37,500 nt of DNA from Streptomyces massasporeus. GTDB lineage: Bacteria > Actinomycetota > Actinomycetes > Streptomycetales > Streptomycetaceae. Positions 31,123 to 37,500 of this stretch are shown here, in pieces. Position 1 is the first letter of the stretch. Every line of letters begins with the position of its first letter. Made by a program: the position numbers and the translations under genes. The notes under the pieces were generated by a model. It was not told the origin of the DNA. It did not search any database and saw only the letters and a list, made by a program, of their open reading frames with translations. The DNA is taken from assembly GCF_014648995.1 (NCBI RefSeq), contig NZ_BMSE01000035.1, positions 1 through 37,500 on the forward strand. The letters run 5' to 3'.

Positions 31123-32226
31123 TCAAGGGAGGTCGGAGATATTCGTGCCCGTAGGAAGGCGGAGCCCGGGAGGGAGCGCCTGCAGGCCGAACTGCGGGGG
31201 ATGGGTGAAATCGGCTACCTGAGAGAAGTCGACGATGCCACCGCTGAAGCGAGCGGGCGGCACCGTGAGGTAGACGGAAGGAAGATGGTGCTCACCGAAG
31301 TTCACTGTGCTGCCGGTGAAGGCCGCGCCGCCGAAGTCGATGCAGCCGTCGGAGAACTCAGCTCCTTCGAAGGGAACCTCGCCCGCCGTGAAAGCAGCGT
31401 CTCGAAAGTTCACTTGGGCGCCAGTGAAGCGGGCATAGTCGAAGGTGACCCAGCCGCCGCTGAAGGTAGCGCGGTTGAAACGGACTGAGCCACTGCGGAA
31501 TTCTGCGAGCCGGAAGTAGACGCAGCTGCCCTCGGCGAAGTCGACATCGTCGAAGACGACCTGGTCCCGGCCATGAGCGACGAAGAGTGTCTCCACGAAG
31601 ATAATGTCGCCGCCGGTGAAGCGGGCACCACGGAAGTCGGCCGCGTCGATGACGGCGCCGGTGAAGTCGAGGTCGTATCCCTGCCAAGATTCGGGGGCTG
31701 CGTCGCGTAGGTGGGCACCGATGAGTTGCAGGATGGTCTGACGGACCTTCCGCTCGCGCTGCCAGGTCGTAAGCGCCTGGTCGTCGCTGGGCGGATCGGG
31801 AGCGTGTGGCATTCTCAGGTAACCGCACAGCACGTCGATGCACATCTGCCGTTCTTGTGGCCACTCGTCGGCGAGCCGTGCCATCGCGTAGGCGCCAGCC
31901 ATGCGTACAGCTGGCTGGTCCGCTCCGAGCTGCTCGGCAGCGGCGCCGAACCGTTCGATCAGCGCCCTCTCGTATTCCCGGACGTCGGTGGTTTCATTGA
32001 GATGCTGCCGTCGGTAAGCGACAACGAGTGCTACTACCCCGCCGCCTCCGGCCACGACCGCCACTGCGATTTTGATGGCGTCGTATGTGTCGCTGGGCTT
32101 GAGCGGTCCGGATACCTGCATTCGAGGTGCGCCTAGTGTCAGCCACAGCAGTCCCAAGACCGTGATCGCTGCGACCACGGCCAGAACCAGTACTACGGCG
32201 ATATGCAGGCCCAGCGGCCAGCGCAT
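31123..32226 (-). CDS. Pentapeptide-repeat membrane protein, 367 aa
   Basis: Two membrane helices (HIAVVLVLAVVAAITVLGLL at ~8-32 and AIKIAVAVVAGGGGVVALVV at ~50-70) are followed by a cytoplasmic helical segment (ALIERFGAAAEQLGADQPAV, YAMARLADEWPQERQMCIDV). A long right-handed repeat region then has Phe every few residues: DFTGAVIDAADFRGARFTGG, VVFDDVDFAEGSCVYFRLAE, VRFNRATFSGGWVTFDYARF, VNFRDAAFTAGEVPFEGAEF. This layout matches a common Streptomyces family of unknown role. The ATG at 32226 follows CGAGG; a GTG at 32265 is a possible alternative start. The gene lies between the halves of a DNA ligase gene, so it was probably inserted there. The ~300 bases upstream (32227-32530) hold no supported gene. 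Confidence 0.85.
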   Translation of the reverse strand: MRWPLGLHIAVVLVLAVVAAITVLGLLWLTLGAPRMQVSGPLKPSDTYDAIKIAVAVVAGGGGVVALVVAYRRQHLNETTDVREYERALIERFGAAAEQLGADQPAVRMAGAYAMARLADEWPQERQMCIDVLCGYLRMPHAPDPPSDDQALTTWQRERKVRQTILQLIGAHLRDAAPESWQGYDLDFTGAVIDAADFRGARFTGGDIIFVETLFVAHGRDQVVFDDVDFAEGSCVYFRLAEFRSGSVRFNRATFSGGWVTFDYARFTGAQVNFRDAAFTAGEVPFEGAEFSDGCIDFGGAAFTGSTVNFGEHHLPSVYLTVPPARFSGGIVDFSQVADFTHPPQFGLQALPPGLRLPTGTNISDLP

Positions 32227-32529
32227 GACACCTCGTGGAGCGAGGCTTGAACTCCTCTCAGTCACAGTCAAGCTCGGTCCCCCAGCCAGATGCACCCGTC
32301 GGCGATCCCGTAGTCGAAGAAGCCCGAGGGTTCGTCACGGCATCCCCCTCCCCTGCTGGTGACCAGCGTGGCGTACCTCCAGCACGCGCGCCAGATCGCC
32401 ACCACTGCCGCCCAGACCACCTGCCTTGCATCCGACTGCGGAGTCGCATGTAGTTGCGAAGCACGGACGCACGCTCTGCGAGTACGTACGCCAGCCCGGC
32501 ACGTATCGACCACTGTTTGATCTGCTTCA

Positions 32530-32906
32530 ACACCTCGATCCAACAGGGAATTGGCCACGATCCCCTCAACGCCGGTGCCTTCGAGCGTCTCGAACCAGAG
32601 CAGGGCCTCCTCGAGGTCCGTGGTCGACCACCGGCATGATCGGCGGACCGACGTCGGCGAGCACGTCCAGGAGGACCTGGCGGCGCTCCGTGTACGGGCG
32701 CGGCCGAAGGTCGGGGAAGCCCGCCGTGGGCCAGGATGTCGAACGCCATACGTCGCCGGATGCTGGTCGGCGAGCTCCCTCGCGCGCCGGGGGCGGGACA
32801 ACGCGCGGGACTGCGCCGCGGCAAAGCTGATGTGCACGCTGCCGTCGTCCGCGGCGAGGTACACCACCGCCTCGCCGTCCAGGATCACTCCGGGCGGCAG
32901 GTGCAC
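32530..32906 (-). pseudogene. ATP-dependent DNA ligase, N-terminal/central fragment with three frameshifts
   Basis: Reading leftwards: HLPPGVILDGEAVVYLAADD, VHISFAAAQSRALSRPRRAR, ELADQHPATY; shift; AFDILAHGGLP; shift; DLRPRPYTERRQVLLDVLAD, VGPPIMPVVDH; shift; DLEEALLWFETLEGTGVEGI, VANSLLDRG. These are motifs III to IV of an ATP-dependent ligase (ILDGEAVVY; EGTGVEGIVAK with K changed to N, a residue normally catalytic). The lysine-nucleotidylation motif KxDGxR is missing because the gene is cut at about 32906 by the recombinase element. Three indels and a mutated motif IV prove decay. The remaining half is at 30671-31015. Confidence 0.75.
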
Positions 32907-33036
32907 GTTCTCTGGGGGTTCTCTGAGCGTGGTGTGACGTCGTACGCCGTGCCCTCGTTGGGGGTGCGGCGGCGGTTCTCAGGGGGTGTGGCTCTGCGGT
33001 GGATCGTTGCGGTCAACTCGTGGAGTAGGGGTACAA

Positions 33037-34203
33037 GTGCGTGCTTTTCCTGTCCGGATGCCCTCAGGTGTCCGCTACTGGACAGTGGTGGACGACGCGG
33101 TACGAGTGGTTGAGGCCCCCGATCGCTTCCTGAGAGAGACTCGGCTGGCGCGGGGGCGGGCGGAGACGACGACAAAGGCGTACGCGGAGGGCCTGTCGTT
33201 GTTCCTGCGTTGGTGTGACAGGACCGGTCGGGACTGGCGGACCGCCGCCCGCGACATGGGACTGTTCATGCTCTGGCTGCGCTGGACGCCGGGGAACGGC
33301 GGCCAGCGCCGGACGGTCCTTCCGGGTCCGGGAGCCCGGCCGGTGCGTGGCGACGGCCGGATCAACAAGGTGCTCACAGCGGTTCGGATGTTCCTGGTCC
33401 ACGCCGTGGTCAACAAGGAGGCGCCGGCCTGGGTGCTGGAGCAGGTCTACGAGCTCGGTGACGATCGCGACCTGCCGGTGGAGGCCAGGGGGGAGAGCGG
33501 CGGGCTGCGTTACCGGCTGCGCACCCGTCATCGGCTCCAGGAGCCGGAGAGCGAAGTGGACCGGGCCAGCGACGAAGAGGTCGTCGCGATGTTCCGGTCC
33601 TGCCGTTCGGCACGAGACCGGTTGACATTGCTGTTGCTCGCCCGGGTGGGACTGCGGCCGGGGCAGACGGCGGGGTTGCACCGCAGTGACCTACACTTGA
33701 TGGCGGACTCACGGTCGCTGGGGTGTGACATTGAGGGCGCTCACGTCCATGTGGTGCGGCGACAGAACGAGAACAACGCCTGGTCGAAGTCGAAGAAGTC
33801 GTGGGCGATGCCGGTGGACTTCCTGGTGGTGCGTGCCTTCGACCTCTACGCAGTGGAACGCCATCGCGTTCTGGGAGCAGGTGGCAGCGACTTTCTGCTG
33901 GTCAACCTGTTCCGCTCGCCGTTGGGGGCGCCGGTGAGTGCGGAGGCGATTGGGGAACTGTGCGAGTCGCTGTCCGCGCGGGCTGGTCTCGGGCGCCGGG
34001 TGACGCCGCGGATGTGTCGGCATGCGATGGCCAGCAACGTCGTGGACGCGGGCGGCACGCTCGATGAAGTGCAGGCCCTGCTGGGGCAGAAGCATCCGGG
34101 GTCGTCGCGGCCCTACCTGCATCCGGGACGGGAGCGTCTGCGCACCGCTGTTGAGCGTGTTCCCTCGCCCCGGCTGGCCTTCGGCGAGGACGGCGTGCGA
34201 TGA
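33037..34203 (+). CDS. Tyrosine recombinase, Tn554 TnpA-like, 388 aa
   Basis: A site-specific recombinase of the phage-integrase family. Residues ~25-130 are the core-binding SAM-like domain (RAETTTKAYAEGLSLFLRWC, AARDMGLFMLWLRW, INKVLTAVRMFLVHAVVNKE). The catalytic domain follows: Arg in LLLARVGLRPGQTAGLHRSD, the box-II arginine/histidine in TPRMCRHAMASNVVDAGGTL (the first His of the usual HxxR is an Arg here) and the tyrosine in SSRPYLHPGRERLRT. The GTG at 33037 follows GGAGTAGGGG. The stop overlaps the next gene's start (ATGA), so the pair is translationally coupled. In Tn554 the first recombinase acts together with TnpB to cut and exchange strands. Confidence 0.85.
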   Translation: MRAFPVRMPSGVRYWTVVDDAVRVVEAPDRFLRETRLARGRAETTTKAYAEGLSLFLRWCDRTGRDWRTAARDMGLFMLWLRWTPGNGGQRRTVLPGPGARPVRGDGRINKVLTAVRMFLVHAVVNKEAPAWVLEQVYELGDDRDLPVEARGESGGLRYRLRTRHRLQEPESEVDRASDEEVVAMFRSCRSARDRLTLLLLARVGLRPGQTAGLHRSDLHLMADSRSLGCDIEGAHVHVVRRQNENNAWSKSKKSWAMPVDFLVVRAFDLYAVERHRVLGAGGSDFLLVNLFRSPLGAPVSAEAIGELCESLSARAGLGRRVTPRMCRHAMASNVVDAGGTLDEVQALLGQKHPGSSRPYLHPGRERLRTAVERVPSPRLAFGEDGVR

Positions 34204-36667
34204 GCCTGCTGGTGGTGCCGGCTCAGGTCGGCGAAGAGCAGAGTCTGCGGTTGCGGCTGGTGCAGGAGGCCATCGAGCCGTCCTTCCTGAAGCTGATGCA
34301 GTGGGATCCGCCCGTGGGCCGGCTGATCTTCCCAAAGGATCATGTCCAGCTTGGCGGGGTGGCCTGCCGGGTGGAGGGCTGCCGCAAGACGTCGTTCAAG
34401 TTCGCCGTGGCCCACGGTCTGTGCGACACCTGCGACTTCCACTGGCAAGCCGCCGGGGTGCCGGTCGAGGAGTTCTTGGCCACGGCGAGAAGGACCTGGC
34501 GCTACGTCGGCAAGGACGCCTGCTGCGTGCGTGATTGCCCGCGGCCCTGCAAGAGCGCCAAGGAACCGTTCTGCTACGCGCATCTGCATCAGCAACGGGT
34601 CAGCGGGCTGTCCGTCCAGGACTTCGTACGGCGGTCGGGTGTGGTCGCGCTGTCGTCGTTCGGGATCTGTCAGGTGCTGGCGTGCGACCGGGAGAAGGAC
34701 TACGAGCGCACCCCGTACTGCATGGCCCACCGCAATCGGCTCAGTGTCGAGACGCGGAGCGGACGCGTGGCCGATGAGGAGACTTGGCGCAGGACCACGA
34801 GCCCGGTCACGATCACCGGCGAGATCAACCTGCGCGGTTTGCCCGAACTGCTGGTCGCAGAGATCATTTTTGGTCTGCAAGAGCGGACCCGGTCCGGGGC
34901 CAAGACCAAGGACCACTCGCTCAGGCCGCTGTGTGACACGGCCCGCCGCCAGCAGGTCGGATCGATCACCGAGATCGACCTCGCGGGCCTGACCCGGCTG
35001 CAGTGCCAGCTGGTGGCCACATTCACGACCAGCATCGACCGGCTCGGCGCGACGCCGGAGAGCGAACGCCTCAAGGATGTCTGGGACCTGGTGGTCTTCG
35101 GGATGGGAGGTCATCTCCAGTTCAGTGACATCAGCCAGTCCTGGCTGCGTGAAGCGGCGAAGGCGTGGGCGGTTGAGGAACTCCCGCAGCGCCGCGGCAA
35201 GCGCGCACACACCACGGTCCAAAGCGGCATCAGGAGCCTGGCGAAGTTCTCAGAGAGCCTGCGGCTGCAGCGCGACGATCACGGCGTGACCTTCGACGCC
35301 TGGGCCGGTCGGACATCGTCGCCTTCCTCCACCGGCAGGCGTTTCTGCAGCAGGAGGGTGTCCTGTCCGCGGACGGCCGCTACAAGCGGATCACCAAGTT
35401 CCGACAGGTTCTGCGCCGCATGCGTTCCCTGGGGCTGACCGGCCCCGGACAGCCGCTGGAGGGGCTGCCTGGTGACGTGGTCCTCAGAGAAGAGGACATC
35501 CCCGACGAGGCCGAGGATTCCGAGGCCGGCAAAGACCTTCCCCAGGAGGTTATGAGGCAGCTCTGCTCGCAGCTGGATGCGCTCGATGCCATCGCGCCCC
35601 CGCACATCAGGATCGCGGTGGAACTGATCATCGACACGGGGCGTCGGCCCCAGGAGGTCAGCTATCTACGCTGGGATTGCCTCGATGCCGATGACGACGG
35701 CCAGCCGGTCCTCATCTACGACAACTACAAGTCCCACCGGCTGCGCCGGCGCCTGCCCATCGCCGCGGCGACCGCCACGCTGATCACCCGGCAGCAGGAG
35801 ACCGTGCGACGGCGCTTCCCGAACACTCCCACGAAGGACCTGGCGCTGCTGCCCACGCAGATGCGCAACCCCCACGGCATCAAGACGATCAGCGAGGACC
35901 TGCTCGCCCAGTGGCACCGCACCTGGGTCAACGGACTGGCCGACCTCTACGTCAACGTCGTCGTGGAAAATGACGGGCGGCGGACAAACCAGCAGATCCA
36001 TTTCGATAAGGCGCGCGTCTTCCTCTATGCCTACCGTCACAGCTACGCCCAGCGGCACGCCGACGCGGGCGTTGCACCCGACGTGCTCAAAGAGCTGATG
36101 GACCACCGTCAGCTCAGCACGACTCAGGGCTATTACCGGGTGGGTCAGCAACGGCGGCGGGAGGCCGTCGAGCGGGTCGCGGCCATGCAGTTCGACCGGC
36201 ACGGCCGCCGGATCTGGCGCCAGGCCCAGCTCGTCCTGGACTCCGAGCACGCGCGGCGGGCGGTCGGCGAAGTCGCCGTTCCCTACGGGCTGTGCACCGA
36301 GCCGTCCAACGTCGCCGCCGGCGGCCACGACTGCCCCGTCCGTTTCCGCTGCGTGGGCTGCGGCCACTTCCGCACCGATGTCTCTTACCTACCCGACCTG
36401 GAGTCCTACCTGGCCGACCTGCTGCGCAGCCGCGAACGCCTGGTCGCCTTCAGCGCCGATGACTGGGCCAAGGGAGAAGCCATGCCGTCCGACGAGGAAA
36501 TCACCCGCGTCCGTCGCCTCATCAGCCGCGTCCGCGCCGACCTCGATGAGCTCACCGACGAGGACCGCGCCCAGATCCAGCAAGCCGTCCAGGTCGTCCG
36601 CCGCACCCGCCAGGTCGTCTCTCTTGGCCTCCAGAGTCCGTCAGCCCCTGCCCGACCTGCGTCCTGA
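34200..36667 (+). pseudogene. Large tyrosine recombinase with three Cys/His clusters, TnpB-like, frameshifted
   Basis: One gene of ~822 residues broken by a single-base loss. The first part (34200 to ~35300) has three zinc-finger-like modules: CRVEGCRKTS ... GLCDTCDFHW, CCVRDCPRPC ... FCYAHLH and CQVLACDREK ... YCMAHRN, then a helical core-binding region (AKAWAVEELPQRRGKRAHTT). The second part (from ~35305, other frame) reads LGRSDIVAFLHRQAFLQQEG, then the catalytic domain: Arg in DTGRRPQEVSYLRWD, KSHRLRRRLP, box II AYRHSYAQRHADAG, LMDHRQLSTTQGYYRVGQQR with the tyrosine, and a C-terminal Cys cluster (HDCPVRFRCVGCGHFR). The break is GACGCCTGGGCC where GACGCCCTGGGCC would keep frame, i.e. one C lost from a run. 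Either the element is immobile or this is a sequencing error. Confidence 0.8.
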
Positions 36668-36679
36668 AAGGCCCCCCGC

Positions 36680-37246
36680 GTGACCAGCCCGATGATCGAG
36701 GGAAAACGAGCCGACTCCGCCCGCCGCCGCGAACGCGTCCTTCAGGCTCTGGATGCGGCCCTGCGCAGCGGTCAGGACATCACCGTGTCCGGGCTCGCCC
36801 GCACCGCCCGTGTCGACCGCACCTTCCTCTATCGCCACCGCGACCTGCTCGAACGCGTCCACGCGGCGGCAACCACCCCTGCCGAGGCAGGCACAACAGC
36901 GGCCGTGAGCAGAGCCTCGCTCCAGGCCGACCTCGCCAACGCCCTGGAACGCAGCACCCGGCTGACGGCGCGCGTCCGGCAGTTGGAAAAGCGGCTGTCC
37001 GAGGAGCTGGGCGCGACGGTTTGGACCGAATCCGGTCTTGGTGCCCCGGCCGACCTCGACCAGCTTCAGCGCCGCATCACCGAACTGGAACAACAACTCA
37101 CCGACGTGCAAGGACAGTTGGAGGAACGAACCGAGGAACTGGACGCGGCACGCGCCGCCAACCGTGAACTGACCCGGGCACTGAACCACACACCCGAGGG
37201 CACAAGTCCTCCTACAGCCCGAAGGCCCCGCCCTCGATCAGGATGA
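36680..37246 (+). CDS. TnpC-like coiled-coil protein (DUF6262 type), 188 aa
   Basis: The third gene of the trio. The N-terminal ~60 residues form a helix-turn-helix-like segment (RRRERVLQALDAALRSGQDI, TVSGLARTARVDRTFLYRHR). The rest is a long coiled coil (LQADLANALERSTRLTARVR, LDQLQRRITELEQQLTDVQG, QLEERTEELDAARAANRELT). In Tn554, TnpC influences orientation and frequency of insertion; by analogy this protein may help the two recombinases choose or bind the target. The GTG at 36680 follows AAAGG, 12 bases after the TnpB stop. The final ~12 codons lie inside the remains of the cadD-like gene on the other strand, so the present C-terminus depends on the insertion site. Confidence 0.75.
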   Translation: MTSPMIEGKRADSARRRERVLQALDAALRSGQDITVSGLARTARVDRTFLYRHRDLLERVHAAATTPAEAGTTAAVSRASLQADLANALERSTRLTARVRQLEKRLSEELGATVWTESGLGAPADLDQLQRRITELEQQLTDVQGQLEERTEELDAARAANRELTRALNHTPEGTSPPTARRPRPRSG

Positions 37247-37455
37247 GCAGACCGATCGATCAGCGCCAGCGACAGCAGAACGTGCCCCCAGCGGCTGAGC
37301 GCCTTGGCGACGACCGGACGGGTGGCGAAGAACCTTCCCGCGAAGCACCACACCGCGACCAAGATCAGAAAGCCACGGCATACACGCTCATCCCGCCGAC
37401 TCCGGCGGTGGCGAACACGGGGACGGTTGTCACCGCCGCTGGCTGCGGTCTCTCG
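37212..37455 (-). pseudogene. Cadmium-resistance transporter (CadD-like), 3' remnant
   Basis: Reading leftwards from the window edge: TAASGGDN; shift; PVFATAGVGGMSVYAVAF; shift; FLILVAVWCFAGRFFATRPV, VAKALSRWGHVLLSLALI; shift; IGLLILIEGGAFGL and a TAG at 37212-37214. GGDN, the hydrophobic FLILVAVWC segment, RWGHVLL and the ILIEGGAFGL end match the last two membrane helices of CadD-family transporters as I recall them. At least three frame changes in ~240 bases show decay. The gene's start lies beyond position 37500. Its stop codon is exactly where the recombinase element ends. Confidence 0.6.
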
Positions 37456-37500
37456 GTGTGGGGTCGGTGGTGGTGAGAGTCGGTGGTGCTGGTGTCGTGG

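Larger units (their letters stand above)
32910..37210 (+). mobile_element. Tn554-like recombinase-trio element
   Basis: Three same-strand genes in close succession (33037-34203, 34200-36667, 36680-37246) have the order and sizes of Tn554 tnpA-tnpB-tnpC: two tyrosine recombinases and a small coiled-coil protein. The left boundary is placed at ~32910, where DNA-ligase homology stops; the right at ~37210, where the end of a cadD-like gene begins. No inverted repeats or target duplications were found, as is usual for Tn554. No cargo gene lies between the trio and the right boundary. Confidence 0.6.

Noticed and set aside
1..37500. tRNA, rRNA, CRISPR array or replication origin
   Set aside because: No regularly spaced repeats, no conserved tRNA T-loop/acceptor combination and no DnaA-box cluster were noticed. 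GGTTCGAA-like text near 6340 lies inside the NTPase gene.

Overview
The window looks like an accessory stretch of a high-GC actinomycete chromosome, most probably Streptomyces. Base composition and third-position codon bias are strongly GC, many genes start with GTG, the secreted proteins have actinomycete signal peptides, and several families (ECF42 sigma factor with its YCII partner, DUF6207-like protein, RHS toxin with a LamG partner) are typical of that genus. No housekeeping cluster, rRNA, tRNA or CRISPR array was seen. The window is crowded with decayed mobile elements and broken genes, as expected of an arm or island region.

Layout. 1-1650: one plausible hypothetical gene on the minus strand, then layered transposase debris (IS5-like N-terminus, and a hybrid IS701/IS5-like remnant). 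1661-2497: a secreted I36-type peptidase-inhibitor-like gene lying between 58-59 bp inverted arms that also contain copies of a short palindromic repeat. 2639-4536: a TetR regulator divergent from a cytochrome P450, with two tandem operator-like sites between them. 4640-4960: fragment of a Mu/IS481-type integrase. 5063-9337: a large trypsin-like protease / nSTAND1 NTPase / membrane segment / beta-propeller protein. 9477-10240: convergent decayed genes meeting at a 22-bp perfect palindrome. 10294-11837: YCII protein and ECF42 sigma factor. 11970-12790: broken IS21 istA.

12928-16305 is a patchwork of small secreted or lipoprotein genes and toxin remnants: a PASTA-like lipoprotein, a second lipoprotein split by an in-frame TAG, a truncated secreted Ig-like protein, two tiny membrane proteins, and a NucA/NucB nuclease C-terminus followed by a likely immunity gene. 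16371-17241 is an IS5-family copy bracketed by two very long palindromes. 17586-29191 is the main functional unit, a minus-strand operon: LamG secreted protein, 2191-residue RHS protein with a C-terminal toxin domain, and two tandem paralogous small genes that I infer to be immunity genes.

29534-32906 holds small hypothetical genes, a DNA ligase pseudogene split in two pieces, and a pentapeptide-repeat membrane protein sitting in the split. 33037-37246 is a Tn554-like recombinase trio (two tyrosine recombinases, the second with three Cys/His clusters, plus a small coiled-coil protein) whose last codons run into the 3' end of a decayed cadmium-transporter (cadD-like) gene at the right edge.

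The strongest candidates for under-described biology are the RHS operon with duplicated putative immunity genes, the protease-nSTAND1-propeller protein, the zinc-cluster recombinase trio with its cadD-adjacent end, and the inverted-arm element carrying a secreted inhibitor gene. Several single-base indels lie in homopolymer runs, so some frameshifts could be assembly errors; others (ligase, cadD, istA) involve multiple lesions and are real decay. All family assignments come from reading motifs by eye; no database search was possible.
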